Positions 1 to 8,934 of a stretch of DNA of 64,000 nucleotides are shown here, piece by piece. The stretch is taken from positions 2,501,501 to 2,565,500 of the forward strand of contig NZ_CP101505.1 of the NCBI RefSeq assembly GCF_024362345.1. Direction: 5' to 3'. A program made the translations under genes and the position numbers. Source of the DNA: Polaribacter dokdonensis. Its GTDB lineage: Bacteria; Bacteroidota; Bacteroidia; Flavobacteriales; Flavobacteriaceae. Every line of letters starts with the position of its first letter. Within the stretch, counting starts at the first letter, position 1. The notes under the pieces are model-generated. The model saw only the letters and a program-made list of their open reading frames with translations, had not been told where the DNA came from and did not search any database.

Positions 1-390
1 TACTATTATCAGAATGAAAATATTGCAGATTCTGAGAGTTTTAATTTCACAAAAACTGATTTTAAAAATTTTGCAAAGTATTTAGAGAAAGATACTACGT
101 TTTTAACTCCACAAGAAAAGTTGTTTGAAGAGGCATATAAATCGTCAAAAAAAAGTTTAATTTCTAAAGAATATGAAAGTTTAAAAAACAAATTAGTTGC
201 TCAGAAATTAAGTGCTATTAAAAAGAACGAAGATATTTTGACTAGTTTGTTACAAGAAGAAATCTTATTAAAATATTATTACAAAGAAGGTGTTTATGAA
301 AATCAACTTAAGAATGATGAGACTATTTCTGAGGCACTTAACTTATTAAAGAATCAACAAAAATATAACCAAATATTATCAGGCAAATAA
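1..390 (+). CDS. S41 family C-terminal-processing peptidase, C-terminal fragment
   Basis: The reading frame is open from the first base, so this is the 3' end of a gene that starts before the window; about 129 residues are visible. They match the C-terminal helical region that follows the PDZ and protease domains in Bacteroidota S41 (tail-specific, Prc/CtpA-like) peptidases: the 'EEI...YYYKEGVYE' stretch followed by a terminal 'EAL..L....KYN.IL' helix. The catalytic Ser/Lys part lies outside the window. Such enzymes act in the periplasm or on exported proteins. The internal TTG at 121 is not needed as a start because the frame is open upstream. The assignment rests on the tail alone, so the family is probable and the substrate unknown. 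Confidence 0.7.
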   Translation, partial: YYYQNENIADSESFNFTKTDFKNFAKYLEKDTTFLTPQEKLFEEAYKSSKKSLISKEYESLKNKLVAQKLSAIKKNEDILTSLLQEEILLKYYYKEGVYENQLKNDETISEALNLLKNQQKYNQILSGK

Positions 391-417
391 CTATATATTT
401 GCAAGAGAAAATTTAGA

Positions 418-2100
418 ATGTTACATACCAAAAATATAGAAAGAACAAGGGCTCAAGAGTCTACAAACGCAATTGAGAAGTTGTATATTTCAATGCGTCA
501 TTTATTTACAAGAGGGTTTTATAAACCTATGGGTGTTTCTGGTGAAACTTTACGTAAATCGTTATTGTTATTGCGTCCTGAAATTTATGGATCTATTGCA
601 GAAGATAAAATTGAATTAGATGGTTTAGTTTATGTCATAGAAAGACTTCCTGAAGGAATAGAGCAATGTCAATTTATTAACCTTACAGCAGATGAAGGTT
701 ATAAGAATTCGCATTTTAAGGCTATAATTCCACCAAAGAGAAGAAGAAATTGCTATAGAATAGATAAAGATCAAATGAATATTGAAATTACCAGAGGTAG
801 ATCTGAGATTTATGATATTCTAACACATTTAACTTTTTTATTTATTGAATCGCATAAAATTCAAGAACGTGTCTCTATTAATGAAGGTGAAGATTTTACA
901 AGAGAATGGCTTCACTTAGAGGATGTTGTTTTGCATAAAAAAGAAATATCTGAAGAAGAGAAAGAAGTAATTATTGTTCATTTAGGTAATATTTTAGGTA
1001 GAACTTTTGATGAGGTTTCTGCTACTTATAAAATATTTTCTACAGAAGAAAATCCGCATAAATTCTTTGGTTTAATTTATTGGTTAGGCAAATTAGCCAT
1101 CAAAGAAGTTTTAGAAGGTAAGAAAAGAACAGTAACATTTAGCTCACTTTTAATAGAGGAAATTGGACATCATATATATGGTGAAATTTGGGCAAATGAC
1201 ATCAAACATATTTTAAAAGAATATCAGTTATTGCAAAGACCATTGCATATTATAAGTGCAAATATGCACAGTGTTTTGAATTCAATTTATGCAAAAGGAG
1301 CTTTGCCAAAAGAAGCAGAAAATCATAAAGAATTTGAGTTATATCAACTATTAAGTAATTCAGACAGCAAGCCATTGCAGAAAAAAGTAATGGATTATGC
1401 ATCTAAAAACGGTTTGATTTATGTGAAAGATACATCTGGAACCAATATAAATGTTCAAATAATTGATACAGACAAAATAAATTTTGATGAATCTCCGTTT
1501 CAAAAACAGCATTCGTTAGAAGAAAAACCTGTGATTATAGTTATGGATTACGCTTTTGGTGAGCAAGCTTATGAAACTATGGATGAATTATTGAAACCTT
1601 ATGAAGCAGCAAATGAGGATAAGGTTCATTTAGATGTAAAATCTATTTCAATAATGGGTAAAGCTGGTATTTTAGAAGGTGGTAAAGGAGATATTATGAT
1701 TCCTTCTGCACATATTTTTGAAGGTACAGCAGATAATTATCCATTTAAAAATGAGTTAGACAAAGAAGATTTAGAGGGTTTTGGTGTAAAGGTTTTTGAT
1801 GGTTCTATGATTTCTGTTTTAGGAACATCTTTACAGAATAAAGATTTATTAAAATTCTTTCATGACTCAACCTGGAATGTAATTGGTTTAGAGATGGAGG
1901 GTGCACACTATCAAAAAGCTATACAATCTGCCTCTAAAATTAGAGGAAATATTTCTGAGGATGTAAAAGTTAGATATGCATATTATGCATCTGATAATCC
2001 TTTAGAAACAGGAGCAACATTGGCTTCTGGAGGATTAGGTATGACAGGAGTAACACCTACTTATGCCATCACTCAAAGAATTTTAGAACAAATATTTTAA
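418..2100 (+). CDS. conserved flavobacterial protein with nucleosidase/phosphorylase-like C-terminal region
   Basis: 560 residues, no signal peptide or membrane segment, so probably cytoplasmic. I recognise it as a protein widely conserved in Flavobacteriia (possibly the family named DUF6909) but without an established function. The N-terminal ~350 residues are helical and charged. From about residue 370 a second domain begins with 'VIIVMDYAFGEQAYE'. It carries glycine-rich 'MGKAGILEGGKGDIMIP' and, near residue 490, 'GLEMEGAHYQKAIQ'. The last resembles the M-E-x-E/E-G segment that binds ribose in purine nucleoside phosphorylases; this similarity is my inference. The gene starts 27 bp after the S41 peptidase and ends 25 bp before the Wzz-like gene. 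Confidence 0.7.
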   Translation: MLHTKNIERTRAQESTNAIEKLYISMRHLFTRGFYKPMGVSGETLRKSLLLLRPEIYGSIAEDKIELDGLVYVIERLPEGIEQCQFINLTADEGYKNSHFKAIIPPKRRRNCYRIDKDQMNIEITRGRSEIYDILTHLTFLFIESHKIQERVSINEGEDFTREWLHLEDVVLHKKEISEEEKEVIIVHLGNILGRTFDEVSATYKIFSTEENPHKFFGLIYWLGKLAIKEVLEGKKRTVTFSSLLIEEIGHHIYGEIWANDIKHILKEYQLLQRPLHIISANMHSVLNSIYAKGALPKEAENHKEFELYQLLSNSDSKPLQKKVMDYASKNGLIYVKDTSGTNINVQIIDTDKINFDESPFQKQHSLEEKPVIIVMDYAFGEQAYETMDELLKPYEAANEDKVHLDVKSISIMGKAGILEGGKGDIMIPSAHIFEGTADNYPFKNELDKEDLEGFGVKVFDGSMISVLGTSLQNKDLLKFFHDSTWNVIGLEMEGAHYQKAIQSASKIRGNISEDVKVRYAYYASDNPLETGATLASGGLGMTGVTPTYAITQRILEQIF

Positions 2101-2125
2101 AATAAATTAGCTTCAATATAATATT

Positions 2126-3172
2126 ATGTCAACCAATCAACAAAAAAACACCAACGAAGAAGAAGTAGATTTAGGATCTTTATTCGTAATTATTGGTAAA
2201 GGATTTAAAAACTTTTTCAATTTTATTGGTAGTATTTTTATAGGAATTTTTGATTTTTTAATCAATATTTTATTATTTCTGAAATCGAATATTATAAAAA
2301 TTTCTGGAGCGCTAATTCTAGGTATTGTAATTGGTTTCTTTTTAGAAACGTCTAAGCCAGATGCTTTTGGGTCTGAAATGATACTTCAGCCAAATTTTAA
2401 AAGTACAAGACAACTTTATACTAATGTTAATTTTTATAATGATTTAGTAAAACAGAAAGATACAGCAACGCTTCAAAAAGTATTTAATATAGATAAAAAT
2501 GCAGCTGCATCTTTAGAGAAATTTACAATTGAGCCTATTGTAATTGATAACGATATTATAAATGCTTATGATCAACTAGTGTTAGAGGTAGATACACTTA
2601 CTATTAAAAGTTACGAATTTGAGTCTTTTAAAAATTCATTTACTGATTATGATTACAGTTATCATAAAATAAGTGTTATCGCAAAACAGAACAACATTTT
2701 TAATCAACTAGGTGAAGTTATTATTTCATCGGTTGAAGATAACAAGTATTTTGAGAGGTTTAAAAAGCTAACTAATGAAAACCTGAACAGAAAAGATTCT
2801 TTATATCGTGAAAATTTAAATCAATTAGATTCCTTAAGAAGGGTGTACATGCAGGTTATGTTAGAGGAAGCTAAAAACGAAAAAGCAGGTACAAGTATAG
2901 ATCTAGGTTCCAACAATAAGAGATCTACAAGTGAGCTAGAACTGTTTAATACTAACAGAAGGTTAAATGTAGATTTAGAGGAAATTTCTGAAGAGAAATC
3001 TAGAAATTATAATGTTGTTAATGTAATTTCTAATTTTCAACCTATAGGATATGAGATTAAAGGAGTTACTGAGAATTATGCATTTTTATTGGGAATAGCT
3101 TTAGCAGGTTTAATGATTATAGCGCTACTTCTTATCAAATTAAATAGGTATTTAGAAAATTATAAAAAATAA
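2126..3172 (+). CDS. Wzz-like polysaccharide chain-length determinant family membrane protein
   Basis: 348 residues. Hydrophobic segments lie at about 31-73 (probably two close helices or one long hairpin) and at about 316-337, flanking a large extracytoplasmic region with a coiled-coil-like stretch (residues ~210-290). The arrangement of two membrane ends around a periplasmic coiled domain is that of Wzz/PCP proteins, which set the number of repeat units added by Wzy. No Walker motifs of a Wzc-type tyrosine kinase are present. It is the first gene of the polysaccharide locus and lies one base before the rmlB remnant. Sequence motifs are weak, so the family call leans on topology and context. 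Confidence 0.6.
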   Translation: MSTNQQKNTNEEEVDLGSLFVIIGKGFKNFFNFIGSIFIGIFDFLINILLFLKSNIIKISGALILGIVIGFFLETSKPDAFGSEMILQPNFKSTRQLYTNVNFYNDLVKQKDTATLQKVFNIDKNAAASLEKFTIEPIVIDNDIINAYDQLVLEVDTLTIKSYEFESFKNSFTDYDYSYHKISVIAKQNNIFNQLGEVIISSVEDNKYFERFKKLTNENLNRKDSLYRENLNQLDSLRRVYMQVMLEEAKNEKAGTSIDLGSNNKRSTSELELFNTNRRLNVDLEEISEEKSRNYNVVNVISNFQPIGYEIKGVTENYAFLLGIALAGLMIIALLLIKLNRYLENYKK

Positions 3173-3173
3173 T

Positions 3174-3377
3174 ATGCAAACCATACTCATTACTGGTGGA
3201 GCAGGTTTTATAGGATCTAATTTTATACCCTATTTTTTAGAGAATAATTCAGATTGTAAGGTTGTAAATTTAGATTTACTCACTTACGCAGGTAGTTTAG
3301 ATAATTTGTCAGATGTAGAAAATCATCCAAATCTAATTATGCAGTTCCTGGAATCTATTTTTATGATAATTCTGTGA
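3174..3377 (+). pseudogene. rfbB: rmlB (rfbB) 5' remnant, dTDP-glucose 4,6-dehydratase
   Basis: The first ~52 codons are a normal start of dTDP-glucose 4,6-dehydratase: the NAD-binding Rossmann motif 'ITGGAGFIGSNF' at residues 6-17, then '[14 protein letters not shown]' and 'ENHPN'. The intact enzyme has about 350 residues. After about position 3330 the homology stops abruptly. The following DNA encodes the C-terminal part of RmlA in another frame, so the last ~14 residues of this ORF are out-of-frame junk and translation ends at 3377. The catalytic Tyr-x3-Lys and the rest of the active site are missing, so the product cannot be functional. It begins one base after the Wzz-like gene. Confidence 0.85.
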
Positions 3378-3694
3378 TTAAAAAGGCGAAAGAATTAGAA
3401 CCAAGTAAAAGAGGTGAATTAGAAATAACTGATATTAATAAAGCCTATTTACAAGATAAAAAATTATCTGTTCAAATATTAGATAGAGGCACAGCTTGGT
3501 TAGATACAGGTACATTTAAATCATTAATGCAAGCAAGTAACTTTGTTGAAGTTATTGAAGAAAGACAAGGTTTAAAAATTGGTTCAATAGAAGAAGCTGC
3601 ATATAGAAGTGGATTTATAAATAAAAAACAATTACAAAAATTAGCAGAACCACTTTTAAAAAGTGGATATTCTATTAATTTATTAAAAATATAA
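3329..3694 (+). pseudogene. rfbA: rmlA (rfbA) 3' remnant, glucose-1-phosphate thymidylyltransferase
   Basis: Read in the frame beginning at 3329, the DNA encodes '[13 protein letters not shown]' followed by about 110 residues typical of the C-terminal end of RmlA, including '[11 protein letters not shown]', '[15 protein letters not shown]' and '[10 protein letters not shown]'. RmlA is normally near 290 residues. The N-terminal ~170 residues with the GxGTRL nucleotide-binding loop are absent. The frame differs from that of the rmlB remnant by two bases, so no in-frame fusion is made. An internal ATG at 3374 could start a 106-residue fragment, but it would lack the nucleotide-binding domain. 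The stop codon abuts the start of rmlC. Confidence 0.85.
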
Positions 3695-4234
3695 ATGAAG
3701 ATAACCGAAACTTTTTTAAAAGATTGCTTTATTATTGAACCAAAAGTTTTTAAAGATAGTAGAGGTGAATTTTTTGAAGCATTTAATCAAAAATTGTTTC
3801 AAGAAAAAACAGGTTTAAATGTAAAGTTTGTGCAAGATAATCAGTCTATATCATTAAAAGGTGTTGTTCGAGGTTTGCACATACAAAAAGGTGAATATGC
3901 TCAAGCGAAATTGGTTAGAGTAATACAAGGTAGAGTTTTAGATGTAGTTGTTGATGTAAGGGAGAAATCAGATACGTTTGGTAAAGTTTTTTCAATAGAA
4001 TTATCAAAAGAAAATCAGTTGCAATTATTTATTCCAAAAGGATTTTTGCATGGTTTTTCAGTATTAGAAGATAATACTATTGTAACCTATAAATGCGATA
4101 ATTATTATAATAAAGAATCAGAAGATGGGGTTATTTATAATGATCCAATTTTAAATATAGATTGGAAATTGAAAACAAATGAAATCATTCTCTCAGAAAA
4201 AGACGCTGAATTAAAACTATTTAAAGAAATATAA
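3695..4234 (+). CDS. rfbC: dTDP-4-dehydrorhamnose 3,5-epimerase
   Basis: 179 residues, full family length. RmlC epimerises dTDP-4-dehydro-6-deoxyglucose at C3 and C5 in dTDP-L-rhamnose synthesis, in the cytoplasm. The sequence shows the cupin core with the active-site His in 'VVRGLHIQ' (His62), 'FIPKGFLHGF' (His119) and the catalytic Tyr in 'TYKCDNYYNKESE' (Tyr132). It starts directly after the stop of the rmlA remnant. Because rmlB and rmlA are broken just upstream, and no rmlD is in the window, the substrate would have to come from copies elsewhere in the genome, or the gene is now idle. Confidence 0.95.
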   Translation: MKITETFLKDCFIIEPKVFKDSRGEFFEAFNQKLFQEKTGLNVKFVQDNQSISLKGVVRGLHIQKGEYAQAKLVRVIQGRVLDVVVDVREKSDTFGKVFSIELSKENQLQLFIPKGFLHGFSVLEDNTIVTYKCDNYYNKESEDGVIYNDPILNIDWKLKTNEIILSEKDAELKLFKEI

Positions 4235-4248
4235 ATTTAAAATTATAT

Positions 4249-6069
4249 ATGTGTGGTATTAATGGTTTTTATTCAAAAACTAACATATTAAAAGCAAAAG
4301 AGAGAATTGCTAAAATGAATTTAGCAATAAATCATAGAGGACCAGATGCTCAATGCTTTTCTGAATATGATAAAAACGTTATGCTAGGACATGTTAGACT
4401 TAGTATTATCGATGTTAGAAGTGTCGCAAATCAACCAATGTTTACAAATTCTAAAAAATGGGGTATTGTATTTAATGGTGAGATTTATAATTTTAACGAA
4501 ATAAAACAAGAACTCAATTATTCTTTTATAACAAATTCAGATACAGAAGTAATAATTGCTGCTGTAGAAGAATATGGTATAGATTGGTTTTTATCTAAAG
4601 CAAATGGAATGTTTGCCATAGCTCTATTTAATTATGATGAAGAAAAGTTATATTTAATTAGAGACAGAATGGGTATAAAACCATTTTATTACTTTAAAGA
4701 GGATGAAAAAATCATATTTTCTTCAGAAATAAAAGGAATCTTATCTAGTGGATTAATTGAACCAGTTTTTAATGAATCTGCTATAGATGAATATTTAGGA
4801 AATAGATACATAAGAGCACCTTATACTTTCTTTAAAAACATTTTACAAATTAAACCTGGGTCTTATTTAGAAGTTAATAAAGACTTATCTATAACAGAGA
4901 AAAAATACTGGGATTTACCTAAAGAATTTAATACATCTACCTCTTTTAAAGAAGAAGAAATTATAGCAGATTTTGATCAAGAACTTAATAAAGCCATTAA
5001 ATATCGTTTAATATCTGATGTACCTTTAGGTACTTATTTAAGTGGAGGTGTAGACTCAAGTATTATAACTGCAATTACTGCAATAAACTCAGAAAAAAAA
5101 ATCAATACCTATACTATTGGTTTTAAAGAGTTAAATGAGTTTAATTATTCAAACATTATTGCAGATAAATACAATACAAATCACCATGAAATTTTAATGG
5201 ATAAAGATGAATATATTGATAAGTGGAAAGAGCTTATTAAATATAAAGATGCTCCATTAGGTGTTCCAAATGAAATTCCTTTAGCTTTAATGTCTACCAA
5301 ACTAAAAGAAAAAATAACTGTAGTTTTATCTGGTGAAGGTGCAGATGAACTGTTAGGAGGTTATGGAAGAATCTTTAGACTGCCTTTTGATTATGAAAAT
5401 CATACAAAAGAAAAAAGTTTCTATGATACTTTTATAAATAATTATGAGTATGTACCAAGAGCACTTAGAGATAAAGTTTTAAATACTACTAAAGAGTACA
5501 GAAAAATTTTTGATGATGAGAATATAGAAACATTTTCTAAGCATTCAAATGAAGAAAACATATTTAGATTTTTTCATAAATACCATGTAAAGGGTCTTTT
5601 ACAAAGGGTAGATATGACTACAATGCAAACCTCTGTAGAAGCAAGAGTTCCATTTTTAGATCATAATTTAATAGAGTTTTCATATAAAAAAATACCCTAT
5701 AGTCTTAAACTAAAGTGGGTAAATAATACCACAAAAGAAGAGGCTAAATTTAAAATTGCAAAAGATTATAGTGAAGTTTTAGATATACCTAAATATATTT
5801 TAAGAAAGTTATCTTATAAATATTTGCCTAAAGAAATTATAGAAAGGAAAAAGGTTGGTTTTCCAGTACCTTTAAATAATTGGTTTAGTAATTTAGAAAA
5901 TCTTGCAAAAGAAAACCTTTTAGAATCTAATTGGCTAAAAAAAGAAGCTATACAAGATTTAATATTTAAAATTAAAGATGAAGAAAGAGCAGGTCAAATA
6001 TTATGGATGTTTCTAAATATAGAATTTTTTAAAGATAATTATTTTAATAAAAATTGGAAATGGGATTAG
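4249..6069 (+). CDS. asnB: asparagine synthase (glutamine-hydrolysing)
   Basis: 606 residues. The N-terminal class II glutamine amidotransferase domain (about 1-200) begins 'MCGINGFY', with Cys2 as the nucleophile, followed by 'NHRGPDA' and 'FNGEIYN'. The synthetase domain carries the ATP pyrophosphatase loop 'LSGGVDSS' at 264-271 and 'LSGEGADELLGGYG'. The family converts aspartate to asparagine. Homologues inside polysaccharide loci are thought to amidate sugar acids or otherwise modify the glycan, and the position between rmlC and the CDP-glycerol genes makes such a role plausible (inference). It overlaps the next gene by up to 16 bases. Confidence 0.93.
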   Translation: MCGINGFYSKTNILKAKERIAKMNLAINHRGPDAQCFSEYDKNVMLGHVRLSIIDVRSVANQPMFTNSKKWGIVFNGEIYNFNEIKQELNYSFITNSDTEVIIAAVEEYGIDWFLSKANGMFAIALFNYDEEKLYLIRDRMGIKPFYYFKEDEKIIFSSEIKGILSSGLIEPVFNESAIDEYLGNRYIRAPYTFFKNILQIKPGSYLEVNKDLSITEKKYWDLPKEFNTSTSFKEEEIIADFDQELNKAIKYRLISDVPLGTYLSGGVDSSIITAITAINSEKKINTYTIGFKELNEFNYSNIIADKYNTNHHEILMDKDEYIDKWKELIKYKDAPLGVPNEIPLALMSTKLKEKITVVLSGEGADELLGGYGRIFRLPFDYENHTKEKSFYDTFINNYEYVPRALRDKVLNTTKEYRKIFDDENIETFSKHSNEENIFRFFHKYHVKGLLQRVDMTTMQTSVEARVPFLDHNLIEFSYKKIPYSLKLKWVNNTTKEEAKFKIAKDYSEVLDIPKYILRKLSYKYLPKEIIERKKVGFPVPLNNWFSNLENLAKENLLESNWLKKEAIQDLIFKIKDEERAGQILWMFLNIEFFKDNYFNKNWKWD

Positions 6070-6497
6070 AAAGTAAAAAAATGATAGGATATACTTCTGG
6101 TGTTTATGATCTTTTTCATGTTGGTCATTTAAACCTTCTTAAAAACGCCAAGGGTTTGTGCGATCATCTAATTGTTGGGGTTACTTCTGATGAATTAGTT
6201 GCCTACAAAAATAAAAAAGCTGTTATAAATCATTCAGAAAGAATGGAAATTATAAGAAGCATTAGATATGTAGATGCAGTTGTACCTCAAAATGACATGG
6301 ATAAATTTAAAATGTGGGAGAGGCTAAAGTTTGATGTTATGTTTGTGGGTGATGATTGGTTTAAAAGTGAAAAATGGAAAAAATTAGACAAACAATTTAA
6401 AGATGTTGGTGTAAAAATTATCTATTTTCCATACACAGAAGGTACATCATCTACGTTAATTAATGAAACTCTTATAAATTTAAGAAACCATAAGTAA
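6054..6497 (+). CDS. glycerol-3-phosphate cytidylyltransferase-like protein (TagD family)
   Basis: 147 residues, a single cytidylyltransferase domain. The HxGH nucleotide-binding motif is present in 'GVYDLFHVGHLNLLK' (His22 and His25 from this start). It is followed by 'VGVTSDELV', 'HSERMEIIRSIRYVD' and a C-terminal 'TEGTSST', equivalent to the RTxGISTT region of TagD. The family joins CTP and glycerol-3-phosphate (or a related alcohol phosphate) to give CDP-glycerol. The next gene is a CDP-glycerol-type glycerophosphotransferase, which supports glycerol as the substrate. The start is uncertain: ATG codons at 6054, 6060 and 6081 are in frame, and the conserved domain begins only at 6084. Confidence 0.88.
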   Translation: MEMGLESKKMIGYTSGVYDLFHVGHLNLLKNAKGLCDHLIVGVTSDELVAYKNKKAVINHSERMEIIRSIRYVDAVVPQNDMDKFKMWERLKFDVMFVGDDWFKSEKWKKLDKQFKDVGVKIIYFPYTEGTSSTLINETLINLRNHK

Positions 6498-6511
6498 GAT
6501 TAAGAAAAGGT

Positions 6512-7684
6512 ATGATGAAAAATAAAGTTATTGGTTTTTTAATAAATTTTTTAAAATCATTTATTAAAAAAAAACGTAAAATAGTTTATCATAGCTTTCC
6601 AGATTTTACAGATAATAGCTTTGCAACATTTGTTTATGTATCAAATAATCTTCCAGAATATAAAAATATTTGGCTTGTAGATAGTTTAGAAAAAAAAGAT
6701 TTTTTTTTAAAACTTATAGCAAATTACACAGCATCAGAAAATTATATTATTCTAAAAAAGAAATCTATCAAAGGTTTTTTTCATTATTTAACTGCTGAAC
6801 TAGTTTTTCATACACATGGTTTATTTAATGAGTTTGGTTTAATTAAAGATCAAAGAAAAATTAATCTTTGGCATGGAATGCCAATTAAAAAAATTGGTTT
6901 TTATGAAAGTTTAGATAGTAAAGTTCCTTTTTCTAATGTGCATCTAGCTACATCAGAATTTTATCAGAAAATTTTAATGAAAGCTTTTGGAGCCAATAAA
7001 AAGCAGACTCAAATTATTGGGCAAACAAGAAATGATTTCCTTTTAGACAATAAAATAACTATTCATCATTTATTTAATGATGATAAAATTTATGAAAACA
7101 CAATACTCTGGATGCCTACTTTCAGAAAATCTGTGGTTAGAGATTTAAGAACTGATGGTAGTATTGAAATAGATAAAGATTTTTTACGAAATGAATATTT
7201 AGTAAAATTAAATAAATTTTTAGTTGATTGTAATTCAATAATCTATGTTAAGTTACATCCTATGGACTATAGAGGTTTAGATGATTTTGATTTTTATACA
7301 AACATTAGGTTTTTAAGTAATAATACATTTGTAGAAAAGGGTATAAATATGTATTCTACTTTTAATTCATTTGATATTCTATTAACAGACTTTTCTTCTA
7401 TCTATATAGATTTTCTTTTGTTAAACATACCTATTGGATTTGTTTTTTCAGATTTTGAAGAATTTAAAGATTCTAGAGGTTTCGTATTTGAAGACCCTTT
7501 AAAATACATGCCAGGTAAAATAATATCTAATGAAAACGAATTAGAAATATTTTTAACAGAAACTATTATCAATAAAATAGACACTTACACAGAAAAACGA
7601 ACTGAAATAAAAAATCTGTTTCATAAATATACCAGTAATTTTAATGAGCATTTATTTAAAAATCTTTCAAAATATGAGTTTTAA
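6512..7684 (+). CDS. CDP-glycerol glycerophosphotransferase family protein (TagB/TagF-like)
   Basis: 390 residues, matching the Glyphos_transf family, which transfers glycerol-phosphate from CDP-glycerol to a lipid-linked or polymer acceptor at the cytoplasmic membrane face. Diagnostic segments are 'LWHGMPIKKIGFYES', 'WMPTFRKS', 'YVKLHPMD' and 'LLTDFSSIYIDFLLLNIPIGF' near residue 290. It follows the TagD-like gene by 14 bp and overlaps the flippase gene by one base, so supply and transfer of CDP-glycerol are probably co-expressed. In Gram-positives these enzymes build teichoic acids; here they probably add a glycerol-phosphate group or backbone to an O-antigen-like glycan (inference). Confidence 0.88.
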   Translation: MMKNKVIGFLINFLKSFIKKKRKIVYHSFPDFTDNSFATFVYVSNNLPEYKNIWLVDSLEKKDFFLKLIANYTASENYIILKKKSIKGFFHYLTAELVFHTHGLFNEFGLIKDQRKINLWHGMPIKKIGFYESLDSKVPFSNVHLATSEFYQKILMKAFGANKKQTQIIGQTRNDFLLDNKITIHHLFNDDKIYENTILWMPTFRKSVVRDLRTDGSIEIDKDFLRNEYLVKLNKFLVDCNSIIYVKLHPMDYRGLDDFDFYTNIRFLSNNTFVEKGINMYSTFNSFDILLTDFSSIYIDFLLLNIPIGFVFSDFEEFKDSRGFVFEDPLKYMPGKIISNENELEIFLTETIINKIDTYTEKRTEIKNLFHKYTSNFNEHLFKNLSKYEF

Positions 7685-8928
7685 TGAATCTGATTAAAAA
7701 CAAAGATTATCTAATAATCTTAAAAAACTTTTCTTTTTTAAGCCTTTTAAAATTTTTTAATATCGGCTTTAAATTTGTTTTAGTTGCATACTTAATTCGA
7801 GTTTTTGGCACTAAAATTTATGGCTTATTAACTTGGGCAGATTCAGTTATACAGTTTTTTTTAATATTTATTAATTTTGGGTTTAATGTATATGCAGCAA
7901 AGTATATTGTAGATAATAGAGGTGATATTCAAAAAATAAATGAAGTAGTTTCATCAATTTACATTATAAAATTCTTGCTATTTCTTTTCTCTTTTATAGT
8001 TTTATTTGGTATTTCTTTTTTTGATCCTTTTTCAGATAATATTCACTTATTGTACCTTTTATTGCTCCTAGGTCTTGGAGAAGTTTTTTTTCCCATTTGG
8101 TTTTATCAAGGTGTAGAAAAGTTAAAAACAGCTACTTTAATCATCTTTATTTCTAGACTGTTTGTAATAACATGCACTTTTATATTTGTTAAATCTCAAA
8201 ATGATCTTTTAGTATATGTTTGGCTTTTAATAATTTCAAATATTATAATGGGTTTTTTGGGTTTACGTTCTTTAAAAGTAGATTATAATATTCAATTTTA
8301 TTTAGTTTCAATAAATAAGATGTATCAATATTTTAAGGCAGCAATCATGTTTTTTTTAGGTAGGTTTTTGTCTTTGGTTTTTAATTATGGAACTATTTTT
8401 TTAATAGGTATTTATACATCTATGGATGACGTTTCTGGTTTTGACACTGCCTCTAAAATTGTGTTTATATGTGTAATACCTTTTGAAATGATTCAGCAAG
8501 CTGTTTTTCCAACAATATCTAGAACTTTAGATAAAAAATTATTGGTTAAGCTAATTGCTTTAAGCTTATTTTTTGGTTTAATTATGTATAGCATAATTAA
8601 CTATTTTTCAGAAGAACTTATGGGTTTTTTAGGTGGAGATGAATTGGTGAAATACGCTTCAACTCTTAAAACACTTGCATTATTAATACCTTTAATTTCT
8701 TTAACCTATATACTAGGTACTTGTGCATTGGTTGCATTTGGTTTTTTTAAACAATACAACAATTCTTTAATTATCAGTTCTATACTATATATTGTTTTTG
8801 TATTGATTTTATATGTTCTTGATAAAATTACTTTCATGAATTTAATTTATTTACGAATTCTATCAGATTTTGTTTTAGTTTTTACAAGAGGATTTTACGT
8901 TGTTAAAAATAAAGTCTTAAGTTTATAA
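7684..8928 (+). CDS. oligosaccharide flippase family protein (Wzx-like)
   Basis: 414 residues, almost entirely hydrophobic with about 12 predicted transmembrane helices and the charged amphipathic N-terminus usual in polysaccharide (PST/MOP) exporters. 'LIRVFGTKIYGLLTWADS', 'FWFYQGVEKLK' (here 'FPIWFYQGVEKLK') and 'SIINYFSEELMGFLGG' are typical of this family. It would flip the undecaprenyl-linked repeat unit to the periplasm. The start overlaps the stop of the glycerophosphotransferase gene by one base. Confidence 0.9.
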   Translation: MNLIKNKDYLIILKNFSFLSLLKFFNIGFKFVLVAYLIRVFGTKIYGLLTWADSVIQFFLIFINFGFNVYAAKYIVDNRGDIQKINEVVSSIYIIKFLLFLFSFIVLFGISFFDPFSDNIHLLYLLLLLGLGEVFFPIWFYQGVEKLKTATLIIFISRLFVITCTFIFVKSQNDLLVYVWLLIISNIIMGFLGLRSLKVDYNIQFYLVSINKMYQYFKAAIMFFLGRFLSLVFNYGTIFLIGIYTSMDDVSGFDTASKIVFICVIPFEMIQQAVFPTISRTLDKKLLVKLIALSLFFGLIMYSIINYFSEELMGFLGGDELVKYASTLKTLALLIPLISLTYILGTCALVAFGFFKQYNNSLIISSILYIVFVLILYVLDKITFMNLIYLRILSDFVLVFTRGFYVVKNKVLSL

Positions 8929-8934
8929 TTGTTT

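Noticed and set aside
3374..3694. A separate 106-residue gene
   Set aside because: The homology to RmlA begins upstream at 3329 without a start codon, so this is the tail of a truncated gene and not an independent one.
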